Position numbers and translations under genes: made by a program. From positions 3,706,238 through 3,770,237 of the forward strand of contig PTFA01000091.1 in the NCBI GenBank assembly GCA_003342895.1: a stretch of DNA of 64,000 nt. Direction: 5' to 3'. The stretch is from Casuarius casuarius (lineage: Eukaryota > Chordata > Aves > Casuariiformes > Casuariidae). The notes under the pieces were generated by a model. That model had not been told where the DNA came from. It saw only the letters and a list, made by a program, of their open reading frames with translations, and ran no database searches. This document shows, piece after piece, positions 1 through 13,374 of the stretch. Every line of letters starts with the position of its first letter. Positions within the stretch are counted from its first letter, which is position 1.

Positions 1-1600
1 TGCAAGAGAGCAACTCGTTTTCATTCCCTTCAGCCTTACAACAACCAAAAACGGTTAACATCCCACGCCTGCTCCACATGAAAGGAGCTTTCGGTCTTTG
101 CTCACTGGCTATTGCAATATAAAACTAAAGGTTCAGTCTTCTTTTGGTCCAGGATCGTACAAACACTTTAAATCTTTCCAGTTCATTCTTCCGGCAGGTA
201 AAAAAACATGACAACAATGTTCCCAGAAAAAGTAAATGAGAATTGTCCCATTGCCCAATTCCTTGACTCACACATTACATAGAGAGCAGCACTGATACAA
301 GAATAAACTAACCAGTTAAAAGGAAATGGTGGCAATGGAGCAAAAGAGAGGACAAAGCTGTAACTTTTGCAGACAGCCAATGCCATTATTTCCAAAATTT
401 GCTTTCTCAGCTATGTGTGAGCGGCAAGAAAACCCCAAAACCTTCTCTAGCTAGAGAATATCTAGATATTCTCTAAATAGAGTGAATCTCAAAACAGTCA
501 ACTATGCCTTCTTTCTCATCTTGGTCAGCTATCGCTGTGATCACCCTGTGATCCACACACCAAAACTACATGAACCATCAGCAAGTATAAGGACATAATC
601 AGATCAAAAATGCTGCACTTCTCTGCTCTCTCAGCTTCACTGGCCTCCCATTTTCTTTCTGAGGAAATACAAGGGTACAGGCTCAATCTAAAAAGCCCCA
701 GCTAATCTGTGATCAAGCTGCCTTCTCCATCTAATAAAACAAAGGTTGCAATCATCAAGGACTTTGGGTTACCTCTTTGACACGCATTTTTAGATCATCA
801 CAGAGAGGTAGTTTCAGGTAGGACCCTATAGCATAGGAACCTATTATCTTGAGAAATGTGGTTTTGAGATGATAAAAGCATTTGGTTAAAATAATACAGC
901 AAGGTGACTTACAAAGTCTTACTTGAACACTTAACAATTTCAGGAGTACTCTAGGCCAGATTTTTAAAAGCTTTGCAACCAAAATTAGGACTACGTAAGA
1001 GCACAGAACAGTGTACTCTTTTCTCTGGACAAATAGGAAGGCATGTTCAGAAGTATTCAGCATCCAATGTGCTGAACTAGTCAGAAATCTAACTCTTTTG
1101 TTAGTGCAAAATCAGGAGTTTGAACTCTACTGAAGACCCTAGCCTGAGTGTCTTTATGAAGGCAAATGCACTGAAAAAGACAGGAATTAAATTTAAGTGT
1201 TCTTCCCCATTGCCTAAAGTTGTTGTAAAGCATCTGTGGAACACCTTTTAGTAAGAAAGCATTGCTTTTAGATACTTTGAGAAGAAGCTCTGCTACCGGA
1301 TCTTCTACCTTTGGATGGCTTGTACCATCACACAGAATGCATATGAAGACAATTAAAACCTATTTGTCAAAGGGTGCAACTAACATCGTAACATGCATGG
1401 TCTGCTCACAGCTCACTAGCTGTTACTTGAAGTCACAAATCACAGTAACTATTCTGTTGAAATTGTAAAAGAGAAGTTAGAAATCCCGCTAAACTCAATG
1501 AGCCATTAAATAGTAGAGAATATTCTTTATAGGAACCTAGAATAGTTAATTAGCCCCAAAATACAAATGGTGAGCACGAATAATTACCACCATAGATTCC
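1..1600. other. Noncoding unique sequence
   Basis: AT-rich DNA with stop codons in every frame. The largest open frame is 102 codons on the minus strand (755-1063) and has no recognisable domain. Apart from the nested palindromes at 443-474 I see no repeat, RNA gene or exon here. Confidence 0.6.
443..474. repeat. Nested perfect palindromes
   Basis: Two perfect palindromes overlap. Positions 443-458 are a 16-base palindrome centred on AGCT, and 453-474 are a 22-base palindrome centred on CTAG, with arms AGAGAATATCT and AGATATTCTCT. The shared AGAGAA segment can pair in either of two hairpins. Nothing links this to a known mobile element. It could be a chance structure or a binding site for a dimeric protein. 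Confidence 0.75.
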
Positions 1601-1613
1601 AATCAATATACTC

Positions 1614-1692
1614 AGGGCTAGATCAGCAGCTAGCGTAAACTGATATTGCTTCATGTACAGTGCCAGTTTATACCAGCTGTAAGACTGGCCCT
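1614..1692. repeat. Imperfect inverted repeat, interspersed family
   Basis: Two 29-base arms (1614-1642 and 1664-1692) are reverse complements at 20 of 29 positions, around a 21-base loop. The ends read AGGGCTAGATC and GACTGGCCCT, and the inner part carries the GTAAACTG/CAGTTTA core. I recall this layout, a GGGCCAGATC-type end with a GTGTAAATCAGC-type interior mirrored at the far end, as a recurrent hairpin-like sequence in amniote noncoding DNA, but I cannot give it a database name. Related sequences lie at 17208-17257 and 22584-22660. It may be a relic of a palindromic nonautonomous DNA transposon. Confidence 0.5.
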
Positions 1693-1719
1693 GAAGGGTT
1701 GGCCCTATGTTTAAAATAA

Positions 1720-1795
1720 GGGGGTCCTAGGTGACAGCTCCTGGGTTCTGTTCCCGACTCTGCATTGACTTGCCATGGAATCTTGATTTTTCTTC
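1720..1795 (+). repeat. MIR-type CORE-SINE relic
   Basis: The stretch CTGGGTTCTGTTCCCGACTC, then TGC...TGACTTG, matches the tRNA-derived B-box portion and following segment of MIR-type SINEs (consensus sense: 'cctgggttcgaatcccggctctgcc...tgacttgc'). Similarity fades after about 1795, so the core and 3' tail are not recognisable. It is an old, immobile fragment. The assignment is by eye. Confidence 0.5.
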
Positions 1796-2195
1796 CTATC
1801 AATTTACCTGCATGCATTGCTTTTGTCAGCACAGTTCCCAGCACGTATCAAAGGATCGGTATATTCCTTTATCTTCCTCACCATAACAGCTTCCCCTGCG
1901 TGCCCTTTATCCTTGTAGTCTTTCACCTCTGCTACTTTAGCTGCTCCATTTCCTTCTCTCCCCATCATCTCCTTTTTGAGGTTTCCAGCTGTTGTTTCAC
2001 TCTTTGAACTAATAAGGCTCTACTTACTGATGAACAGAACACTCCCCCCAAGTTCTGTACTGATCAGATACGACCTTCACAAGTTATTGTATTACACACA
2101 GACAAACAGAGAAATGCCATCAAGTTGAGTACAGGGAATTGCTCAGCCAATTAATATTTACATATCCTTGGATGGAAGATATCAGTAGTACAAAC

Positions 2196-2212
2196 TATTA
2201 TTATTATTATTA
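2196..2212. repeat. (ATT)n microsatellite
   Basis: A short pure run of TAT/ATT trinucleotides, about five and a half units. Such runs are commonly polymorphic but carry no functional signal here. Confidence 0.8.
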
Positions 2213-3182
2213 AAAGTCCATGGAGAATCTTCTGTCAGGCAAGCACAAATAATGATGTGTCTTACTTTCTCTCTTGGTACCCCACCAAGTTTCAGAGGAG
2301 TTCCATCACGGAAAATGAGCTGCTTGCTCAACCCATAAAGTCTGGTGGAGTTTGAAGGGGTTCAGAAAGCCAAACTGGGAGACAGAGTTGTGAAAGGAAG
2401 AAAGGCATACTGCACCAATGTCACTGCAAAGATGTCATATAGTAAAACCGTGCACTGAGTATGACAGCAGAAAGGTCCTTTACCTGAGATCCCTGTCTTA
2501 ATTTTCCTTACACAGTCTTGATCTTGAAAGTAGCTTTTCTGAACTGAACTGCTCAGGTGCATGAAGATAAGCCAAACTTGAACACTTCCCCATTCAGGAA
2601 CATGGGGTTTCTTGCCCCTGAGGAAATTCATTCTGCATCTTTTCAGCACAGGCACGCTGAAGCTACCCAGAAAACAGCAAAATGGTGGCCCTGGTCCTGC
2701 AAACCCTCACAGAGCATTTGAGCTACCAACAGCCAGCTTCTAACCAGCCTGTCCTGTTTAGCTGGTGCCTGTGAGTGCTCTCGATGGTAAAAATTCGAAA
2801 CATAGCCTTGATAAACTGAAAGTCTTCTAATTAGTTGTAGCAGCCCAATGACTTATCGTGTATCTTTGTCTTTCATCTTTGTCTTTCAAAATAAAAACAG
2901 GCGCTTGAACAAGGTACATTTTAGGACTCTTAAATGGTTTCTTTCCCTTTTACTGCTGCAGTGTCTGTAGAAAGGCAACTGCCAGAATGTGCTTGTACAA
3001 ATATATTTTCTAAAGTAAACAGCCCAAGGCTATCTGTTGCACCTAAAGACCTTGTGTTGATTCTGCACCATTCCTTGGAGGATTCGTTCCTCCTTGCAAA
3101 TTTAAAGATGTGAACCTGGGAGGGACCAGAACCTTTTTCCTGTACATTTCCTGGCCTGAGGCCAGCCATGCAAAATGTATTA

Positions 3183-3207
3183 ATAGACACCAACTATTGG
3201 TGTCTAT
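3183..3207. repeat. Perfect 11-bp hairpin
   Basis: The arms ATAGACACCAA (3183-3193) and TTGGTGTCTAT (3197-3207) are exact reverse complements with a three-base loop. The stem is too short for a typical miRNA precursor, and no run of T follows that would suggest an RNA polymerase III terminator. It is probably a small palindrome produced by replication slippage. Confidence 0.75.
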
Positions 3208-6200
3208 ATGACTATGCCGAAATAACAGAGTGGTAAAAACACCTAGAGCAAATACTACTTCAAGAAAACAGGGAAAAGGGTCAAATGTTATTTCTTTTCA
3301 TGGGTGTTACCATAACACCGAATTTTAAGAAACGGAATTTGTTGAATTTGCTGAATATTAAGAAAAAATAGAGCAAAACGCTGCATTAGCATTGTTTCAT
3401 CACCCTTAACTTGAAGCACATGGTTCTCAGTGCCTTTCAACAGGAGTGTTCACATGGTTAAAATGGGATGTGTCCTTTAGTACTTCATTCAGGGCTTCAA
3501 GGACAATGATAATGGCCTTACAGATGTCAACGGTCAGGGGACAACTGCTGGCATGAACTGAAACAGACTTCAGTCTGTGATCTTAGAAATTCAGAGACTG
3601 TTCATGACCTCTTACCAATCCTACAGGGATAAATGGAGACAGTAAGTGAGAGAGAGTAGCTAGATCCTGTCTCAATATGACCACTTTGCACCCTTGGTGT
3701 TACCAGCGGTAAAGTTCCTCACTTCAGGCTCCTGAATGTGCAGCCACTGAGGGATTCGGTTTTAATGACTTCACAAAAGCTCACTTCTAGGACTATAACG
3801 TTCCTCTCCGCCTCTATTAGCTGTTATCTCCCCTTCCTCCTACATCAACCTCTCTAGCATCTCTCTCCTGCTCCTCCNTTGTAGCATACATCCCTAGCTG
3901 GCAGCACAGTGGAAACATCACTAATGTTTCCACTGGGCATTACAGAAAGGGAGCAGGAAACCACAGGTCACTGAGCAAAATTTCTCCGCTGCTGCAGAAA
4001 GACAGAATGACTTTGTTGACTCCCGTGTGCATAAGGGCCCTACCATGGCTCTTTCGTTCCACCTTGTACAGAAGCAAGTTACCATCTGAAATAAACAACG
4101 TCAGCAGAACAGCTTCTAATAAAATGGAACTGAAACTGTAGCNATCCTCTCTGTGGTTTTTGGAGGAGCTGAGTCTCTTAAGTTTCAACGGATAACTCTA
4201 TCTAGCCTCGAATGGCACCCCCTGGAGAAGCTTCATTAACTTTACTGGCAGCTTTCTCCATCTGTGTGAAGTCCACGCACAGGACTAGTCTGATCTGCTG
4301 ATAGAAGCAAGGACAGAATCAAACTCTCGGTGTACAAACTACTATTATTTGGACTTCTCTGCTAACCANGCTCAGCTCCCTGCTGACACTGGCAATGCAT
4401 AGGTGACCATAGAGGGAGTTGTGTTGGGGGTACCTGACCTTTGTTTCTCTTACAAAAGACTCTATCATCTTCCTCATTATAGCAATATCAGATAAGCAGC
4501 ATTTAAGGCTCTGGTAGATGTGAAAATAAAAATAAATAAACCCTTGGTAGCAACGCTGGGGCAGGCTGAGCCAGTCACTATTACTGCCTTGACATGAATT
4601 CAATTAAAAACTTGAGTCACACAGTGATAAGTTCCTACTGAAGAACAAAAATGTCAATGAAATTCCAGCAAGGAGTCTTAACAAGCCAAAGGACTACCTT
4701 CAGCCCCCACCTTGTCCTTGAAATAACCCAGCACTACTGATCAGGTCATGGTGACAGCAAGCTTTAAGTATCATTTGTAGCAAGACAATGTGACTTTTCA
4801 GAACAGGTGTCCCTGGAGAAAGGCCACAGGCAGAGGGAGGAAATTAGGATAGCGTTATACTCCAAATATGCAGATAACACTGTTGGATTTGAACTGCTAC
4901 TCGGAGACTTCCACATCGGAGGGATTTCAACAAAGTTCAGCTGCTTTTTAGGGCATCAGAAAGGAACACCAGTTTTCAAGAAGGCAGCTGGGACAATAAA
5001 ATGCAAAAAAACCATGTGATCGTAATATCTCTTTTTCTGGCATTAAGGCAAGCAGACACAGAACTGTACCAAGAAATTCTCAAGTTATTTCTGCCACTTT
5101 TTGATCTACAGCACTTGCTGTCAACTTCTGGCTGTACAGAGCAATGAAGCACTGTCTTGCAGATACCCTAATTACTCCATACTCCAAAAAAGCTGGTATG
5201 TCCTAAAGAACAGCACATAAATACGCAGAAAATCCAGCTTCTGTCCCAAAAGACCACTAGCCATGTTACTCCAGCACTCAGTTTGGAAGAATTAGCGCAA
5301 ATGCTCAGAAAGGAACTGGGACAAAGGACAAGGGGGAAACCAGGGCCAAACAGGACGTCTTAGCTCCTCAGCAATACCTGGCTGGACACAAGGACAGTCT
5401 ATTACTGGCTGGCTGGTCATGTTTGTCATCCAGCAGCAACCACACTTGATACAGAGAAAGGAAGCAGAAGAAGAGAACGCAACCAATCACTNCTCAGCAC
5501 CAACGATCCTCACTGAGAGTCAGCAACAAAACCCGCAGAGGAGAAACTGACACCACAGAGGACTTAAAAACAAACAAACTATGAAAATGATGCATCTCAG
5601 GTACACAAAATAAAGCAAACTCTGCATTCAGGAAAACAGAACCCCCCCACATCCCCAAAACTGCACTGGATTTCTGTCCAGCAGACTTTGCCTTGCCCCG
5701 TGTACTGTGGGCTAAATATTTGCTTGTGCGCAAATGGGACAAATGGGAACAAAATAGAAGTAAATATTTCCATGAGCTGTGGCACTAATGAGCCTGATTT
5801 CCAGTCTTCTGCTCCAGAGTGGATGCTCTGATGTGTAATAAGCGGTGATTTTCTTAGTTTTACCCTTAGAGGGCCTTTAAAGGGATTCTTCTTCTTCATG
5901 TCTAACTGCTTTTACAAAATTTGAAGGAAACTAATCTTTTCCGGCTTCACCCTCACTGTCAAATTTGGTTGAAATCGGATATATCTAACCTGTGGGGACA
6001 GAGGGGCATCCACACTACCACAGGTGCAGTTTATACACATATAGGAGTACCTACACACCACTGGCAGAAGAAATACTAGATTCACATCGTACGGGGGTAT
6101 GTTTAGGGTATTGTTAAATGTGAAATTAACATCAATTCATAAAACATTTCAAAGGCAGAAATTCTACATTTTTGCCATTAAAAAAAAAAAAAGAGGGTGG

Positions 6201-8907
6201 GGGGGCTCTGTTAAAGGTACAGAATGAAGCTGGAAAATGCCCTACAGATTTTGGATGCTCAGCTGTCATGAGAGACCCTACGGCTCAGCTTTCTGACTGC
6301 ATGTCTCTGTCTCTCCCTCTCTCTGTTGCTCTCATTTGTACTTGTGGCTGCATCCCTTCCCGACTATTACATCTCTTTGGCTCTTGTTAGCTGACCTTCA
6401 ACAGGAGTGTGTTAGGACAGAAGCATGCATGAACTTCTTAAAATCAGCTCTGCTCTCCTCCAAAGAAAAGGACAGTACCTTAATGGCTGCAACTGTCTAC
6501 ATTTTTAATGAGAAGAGGAAGAGTCTCTTTCTAGGAGGTTTTCTCCATAAGATGTCTATGGTCCAGGCCCAATGCTAGTTAACAGAAGAAAAAAAAAANC
6601 CCTCCCATTCCACAAGAAAAATGCATATAATTAGCTAGCACAGATCTAATGCTTCCAGCACTCTTTGGTTTAATCTTCACAGTTGTCCATTTTTGATGGA
6701 AAATTTGTCCTGATTTCATGGTAGCTGCTTGGGAAAAAGTCACCATGCTTCATGGTGATTTCATAGCTTGTGGGGGGAGGGGGGAAAAGGAGTGGTGAAC
6801 AATGATTTTATTAGGTTTCTGTAATAAAATCTCAATTTCCAAGTGGCTGCCCACGTACATTAGTATGAAAGAAACACAGTTACTGTATTTCCTTCAATTC
6901 TGCGACTTTACTGCTGATAGAAAGTGAAAAAAGATTGACATCATAAACTAAAACAGAAACTCTTTGCCCACAGAACGGGTATAACATCTGCTAGAACAGT
7001 TCACACTTCCATTCACTGCAGCCACATCCATGGGTAAAATCTGTCTCCATATCTAATCAGTGGAAACATTCATATTAGATGAAATGCTGCTGGATCAAGC
7101 CTACCATTAGGAAAACAACCCTGGAGAAAGAAGTACCATGATGCATAGATCAGTTAAAATAGCTTAAGATTACAGACTTGGGAGAGCCAGATAAAAAGCT
7201 GGTGGCCACCGCTCATTCCTGGCTTCAAACCTCTACCTCTAGCCAAATCCTATCAGTGTAAAATACATGCATTCTACCAATACTCACGCTACTCCATAAG
7301 GCAGACAGTGCATTTTGTCTGTGACTTTCACAAGATAGCATATATACCCAAAGTATTTTTTCAGGGAAATACGCTATTCTTCCCCCACAGGGTTCTTCAT
7401 TCTTCTGTCTTCCCAAAATTGCAAATTACCCAGTACAAATACTGAAAAGAAAGTCAGAGTCCCTTGAGGAATTTAACAAGTCTTGATGATCTGTCTTACC
7501 AACAGGACTGGGTCAGACTATTTATGGATGTGTTGCTGTTGACATAAATAACAGGGAAAATGTAACATAACCAGACCCCAAAGAAAAACCCAGTCAGTAC
7601 TGTCTGCCTTCTAATTCCTCATTAGGTAGAATGTCAAAGCCTCAGCTAATCTCATCTTACTGTACAATCACTCCATCTGTTCTAGCCTCTAATTTCAATA
7701 TGAATTGAAATAAACATAATTCCTGAAAATGTAAAAACATCTCAGATTTCCAAGTGCCTTTGTCTCTTAGCAAATTTTATGCCCTCGCGTTTGGCACAGT
7801 GGGCTTTTGAAGTGCTACCAAGCTGATTATATTAGAGAATACTACAAATTGGATAACTCAAAACCCTCCTAGAGAGCTCTCGTAAAACTCCGTGGTTGGA
7901 TGGAAACTGGAACAGATGGGCGAGCTCCACCAAGCGCTATATTAACCNTGCTGTTCTCTGACTGATGGCCAGTAACATTCAAAAGTACAGATCTAAAAAT
8001 GAGTCTCCAAAACAGAAGATGATCTGAAGCTTTTTATATACAGCTGCAAGATAGACGACCACTTGGTGACATGCTTTTCCTATGATTACAAGCAATTTCT
8101 TCCACNGAAATACAAGTATTTCAGCTTCTCAGTATTTGAGAAAGTATTTAAAAAGAAAATGCATGTTTCAAGGCAAATTGGTTACCATTTGCCCATTTGA
8201 GCTGAAACACTTCAACCACTACCTCATTACCTACATAGCAACAGTAAAGAGCGTGCAATGAGGGCCATAATTGGACTGGAGAAACGGAGCAGGAGTCCTG
8301 GGGGTAGATTCACAGTACTCCAGTCGGCGCTGAAGAGCTAGCTCTATTTTTGTTGCTGAGTATACAAACTCCCAGCGGATTCAAAAGGAGCTTTGGGTGC
8401 CTAGTGTCTTTTAATGTGAGACTATTTGAAGGTTTAAATATCCATCTTTCCTCCATATGACTGGTGAGTTAAGTGACATGATTTCACATTGGTCGGTGAA
8501 TTCTTAGATACCACAGGGCAAGGATTTCGAAGATGTCAAAGGAATTTAGACAACCCCAAGATGTTATGAAGGGGTCTGATTTGGAAAATGTTTTGTCTCT
8601 TTATAGCAAAGACTAGGGATAGANACTCTTCTCTTGCAGAAGCCAATTTCTTCAGCAAGCCACCCACTCCTGGCAGCAGACTCATCCCAGCAGCAGTGGA
8701 CTGCTGCAGATCCATCTCTCTCATTCCCATTCCTACAATATTATTCAAATACCTTACAGGTAAAATGCTCAGCTAAAGTATTTTCTTTCTGCTACGAAGA
8801 CACCTGAGTGCTTTATACCAGTAGCACAATACAAGCAAATCAGCACTGTGTACATTTGATATTGTCCCTAAAAGCCAGCCCTAAGGGAAGTTCCTAGCCC
8901 TGAAGAA

Positions 8908-8938
8908 GGGGGGGGGGGAGAAAGGAGGGGAAAAAAAA
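8908..8938 (+). repeat. Polypurine tract with G11 run
   Basis: Eleven consecutive G (8908-8918) are followed by AG-rich DNA and an A8 run, giving about 30 bases of purines on the plus strand. The G run alone does not meet the usual four-tract quadruplex rule with the following spacing. Confidence 0.7.
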
Positions 8939-11900
8939 CCTCTGAAAACAAAGATCAATTTAAAGTCTATTGCTTTTCACTAATTAGGTATCAAAAAGCC
9001 TGATCCTGTAGTGAGCTCCAAAAGAGATCCCTCCATTTGTTTGCAGATGCGGTTTGTACAACGATCATTCTCCCAAATAAACAAAACAAGCCCTATTCTT
9101 CATTCTTTATGCTGGCAGGCATGAAGGCTAATTGTTTAGAATTGCATTTCAAATGTCCCAGATGAGATAAGTGCCAGGAGGTAGAGGTAAATCACACAAC
9201 TACCCACTTGCTGCCTCAGAGTTTAAATAAATAGAAATTCAGGGCTAATTAATATTTAGGAAATGCAAAACTTGTCATCTTAAATCAGGCTGAAACACAA
9301 TAATCACATTAAGTGCTTACTTCAGCAAAACACTACTGAAATGCTAAGTGTTAGTGAACTACGTGCGTATTTATCCACTTAATTGACTCCTGGCTCCAAC
9401 AGAACTCTATTACCCAGGAGTTAGGAAGAAATTTAATTCTGATTTGTGTGTTTGCACTCAAGGACTTCTGTTTGACTTCAGCTTATTTTCAGTGGCAGAA
9501 CTAAAGGGCTACATTCTTCCAGATGTAATACTATTAAGCTGAGTGACAAATATGACATTTAACTTTGCAGGTGATGACCTTCCATTCATGTTGGGGAAAT
9601 TTCTGATCCTGTTCTACTTCAGTTTCGCTTCCAGATGTCCTTTAAATAAAAAAAGCTACTTAGTGCATTCACATGCATACAGTCTGTCAGGGAAGTACTG
9701 ATGCAAATAACAAACTACAGTCTATCTACCCTCAAGCTAAGTTGGTACCCTTTGGTATCTAAATTTTGTAATACACTGTAGCACTGACATACAACCATCG
9801 ACCATCTCTGTTAATTTAATGATTAGGGGCCATTCCAAATCATTCTGAGTCCTTCAGTAGATGAAAGCTGCCATATGTTTCCTCCTGGACTCCCTACTTG
9901 CCAAGCCCTTTCTGCCCAAGCCAGTTCTGCATCCTCACATGGAAAGCGTGGATTCCAGCTCTTGTTAAACTACCTGCACGGCTTCTAGAATCAGCTTGCA
10001 AGGAGTCTTCTTCCTGCAAGCATGGCGGATGGGGCTGCCTTGTACTGGGACATCAAGACTCTGCCTGTCATAAACCAGCAGGACCTGGGAGCTGCTGGAA
10101 GTCAAGAAATGGCTATTATTGTCTACNATTCCACGAATCTCAGCTCAAGGCCCAGTTTTTTTGTTTTTGTTTTTTTAAACAGTATTGTGGTGCTTAATTC
10201 CTATTGATTTAAATAAGAGTTGGGGGATTACATTTGTTTAAAATGCCAGGTCCATGAGACCTGGAAACAAGTAGCTTCTCCAGTGGTAGCTACTCTAAGT
10301 TACTTACAGTGAGATCACTGGAAACCCTGAAACAGAAAATACTGTGTGCTTCTTAACTCTGCAGAATTTCCTCANGTTAGAGTGGCTGCAGGAAAAAAAA
10401 CCCTGAGAGTTGCAGATCTAGGCAGTAATTGACCATTTGACCACCTTTTACCTCGCAGGCCACAGTTACGAAAACCTAATGCCCCTCCATTTTTGGCAGG
10501 GTGGATAGCAGCTCTTGTACAGGCACTTTCAAAAGCCACAGTTCATGTGACAGCTTGACACAGCAGACAACTGTACAATGCCTCTCTTAAAAGCCACACT
10601 AAAAAAAAACATTTAATAGTCTCTCTGCTTTAACAGGATGAAGCATGATCACATTGCTCATCTGACAGTCACAGATTTGCTGTGGGTTTCACAGCAAATT
10701 GGAACCTCAATTTGCAGACAGTAAAGATTTGAACTCCCACTATACAGAGTGCTGGGCAGTTCCAGAGGATTTCTTCTCTCCCTTCACACATGATCTGAAA
10801 ATCAGTTTGTTTCTTCCCACTGCATATTGGCACAGGGTTTGAATGGCCCTACTACTCCTTTCAATTCTCCTTCTGTGTGNGTGACACATTTAAATACTTA
10901 ACAAGGTCATAAGGTACTTGTTACCCTCCGACTGCAAGCCAGCGTTAATACATCACTATGAAAATCTTCACTTTTTCTACTTCTCAGCTTTCAACAAGAA
11001 CCAAGATCAACTAAGCTAACTGTGCCTCTCAGATTGAAAGCTGACTTTCATAGATACCATTCTGAGATTTATCATGATCAGGACTGAAGGGAAGAATCTA
11101 TTCCCTTCCATCAACAGAGGGTTACCCACCAACTTAGGTACATCAGCACAGTGTGAATCTGGTGGAGAAGTGGTCATTTGCACTGACAGATTTAATACTA
11201 ACAGCAATGAAAGGCTTCCTTTGTCTGTATTTGGGGGTTCTTCCATGTGATGTGACCTTTAAAGATGGGTGTGTAACAACACAGGCAGCAGAGCACCACT
11301 TGAATAACTCTGGGGAATGTGCTTTGCTTTCCATAAAAATCAGCTGCAAAGATGACCCTCACAGAGCTGCAAACAGAGCTGAAAAAGCTCATTAAAGGCA
11401 CAGCCAGGCAAAGTCATTATTATGTATTTGTCAAGTTTAATTCTCCAAAGAAACAAATACCACTAGCAGTGTCTCAGTAATCGATACACACCTTGTATCT
11501 GCCTATGACACAGAACAAAAAAAGATGGGGGGGGGGAACTAAACAAATCACCACACAAGTCCATGAAGTCTAAGTACTCAGACTCATCTATTTACATACT
11601 GTCCCTACTCAAGTCATTAGGAGATATTTTGTACTGTTCTCAGCCATGAAGACTTGCCACAAGCCAGGATTAATGAGTCTGACTTCTACTGACTCAGTCG
11701 CACCTAGATCGGAAACACCAGCGTTACAATCATCAAAGTTTCAGGCAGTATACAAAAAAACCACTTGGTAATGGAGGACAGGACCAGACCCCAAAGAGGA
11801 ATGAGCTAACAAAGGTCCCATNGTTTACTTCTCTTTCACCAATTTGCTATGTTGCGACCCTGTGCAAATAGCTCTGGTTTTTTAATCTAAAATTTAAAAT

Positions 11901-11963
11901 AATTCACAGGTTTAACCACAAAGTTCCATACAGAAAAAAAAGAACTTTCTCATTCTCAGACAC

Positions 11964-11985
11964 GTGTGTGTGTGTGCATGTGTGT
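11964..11985 (+). repeat. (GT)n microsatellite, interrupted
   Basis: A GT run at 11964-11976, then CAT, then a second short TG run. It is preceded by CAC, so the junction reads CACGTG. Low complexity only. Confidence 0.75.
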
Positions 11986-12327
11986 ATACACAAAATAAAA
12001 AATATGTATGTCACTACAGAAGTCTATGTAGATGTAAATGGAAGCATGGAAGCGCATGAAAGAAAGGGGGACCCAGTGTCGATAATGAAAAATAACACAG
12101 TACACTTGTTCATTTCATAATATTGATTCCAAAACAAAACCACCAAGCCAAGTTGTCAGCAATGCCGTTTCATTTGCTGCAGGTTCCTTCTTATAAAGTA
12201 TTCTGAAGACCTACAATGAAAAGGAGGGGATGCAATTCGTAAGTTTTGTGGTTAGTCTCTCTATTCCTGGTCTATGTAAATAAACAAACACCCAACTCAG
12301 CAGGAAAAGAAGAGCTGCTCAAAGTTA

Positions 12328-12475
12328 TGGGCACTAGCCTAGGATCTGGGATCCATTCTTTACTAAAAATTCTTGTGCGAACTACAGAAAGTGAGTCAAG
12401 ACTGTGTGCCTCAGTTTCCTACTTGCAAAGCTGAGCTAATACTTTTCTACCATACACAGAGATTGTGAACATTTA
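12328..12475 (+). repeat. MIR-type CORE-SINE relic
   Basis: In order along the plus strand: GCACTAGCCTAGGATCTGGG at 12331-12350, which resembles the 'agcactggcctaggatctggg' start of sauropsid MIR-like SINEs, and TGTGCCTCAGTTTCCTACTT at about 12406, which matches the CORE segment 'tgtgcctcagtttcctcatctg'. A diverged 'aatactttctacc...cacagagattgtga' tail follows. The order and spacing of three matching blocks make this stronger than any single match. Confidence 0.6.
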
Positions 12476-13374
12476 GGTATCATGGTACCTCTTATTAACA
12501 AGCAACATACAACACGCTCAGCTTACACTATTAACAGTAATAACCCTTGTTCTTTTAACTACAAATGCCTGCATTGGAACATCTGAATTTTTAGTTGCAT
12601 GCTCTGGTATTTTCAGTCCAAAAACTCTTATCTGCCATTCAGTTTATTAGTAAAAAAAATGGGATTGGCTTCATCCTGACAGAAGTTCCTCCCAAACAAG
12701 TGAAGCTGCTTGTTCATTCTATACTTCTCCTTTTCAAGAGTCAAAAACCTCTAAGAATAATTAAACTGAATGAGTTGGATTATAGACATGACATCATCCC
12801 ACACCAGATCTCACGTGAGCGCAAGACAAAATTCCTTGCACAGTAACTTCCTTGTTCCACACACCTGTGCACTTCATAAATGGCTCCATATGCTTAATTG
12901 AAAAGAAATCTAATTACCTTAATTTACTTGATACAAAAGTAGAAGAGTAAACTATATGTTTAATTATAAACTTTCCACTTTGGGCAGCTATAATTAATGA
13001 GTCAAGGAACCATGCAATATGCCTACAGCAACCTTTATTACTCCTGAGGTACCTGAGCACCACTCACGGTTTAAAGCCAGTCACTTCCTATTAGCATTAG
13101 GAATAGAAGTGCCTACCTAAGGCATTAATCATGGTGTGTTACAGCTCTAAAACTTTTAATTACATATAGTGTGTATGCTACACATGGATTGCACACACAG
13201 TGCAATGTTAATAAATAGCCTTCCTGGGGCTATCAAAGGCCTTGGTTTGGTTTATTTCGCATTGTTAAGTTTTATGCAGACATGGACAGCCTTGTTAGAA
13301 AAATGAGCGTGACTCCCATAGCTTCTCCATTACAGGGTAGACTGAGCCATAGCTTGCAAATACTGAAGAGCTAA
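12476..13374. other. Noncoding unique sequence
   Basis: About 900 bases of AT-rich sequence, including several TTAATTA-type words around 12890-13000. No gene or repeat is recognised. Confidence 0.55.

Larger units (their letters stand above)
1801..12320. other. Noncoding unique sequence
   Basis: About 10.5 kb with no supported gene. Open frames stay at or below 100 codons and overlap on both strands, as expected of noise. It holds short simple repeats (an ATT run at 2196-2212, an A run near 6180, an 11-base G run at 8908-8918 followed by purine-rich DNA), a small perfect hairpin at 3183-3207, and a well-textured AT-rich block at about 9120-9390 that could be a conserved noncoding element. 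Confidence 0.6.

Noticed and set aside
5970..6075. Possible old DNA-transposon fragment (ATCCACACTACCACAGGTGC)
   Set aside because: It vaguely resembles sequences I recall from turtle repeats, but no terminal repeats or second copy could be found in the window.
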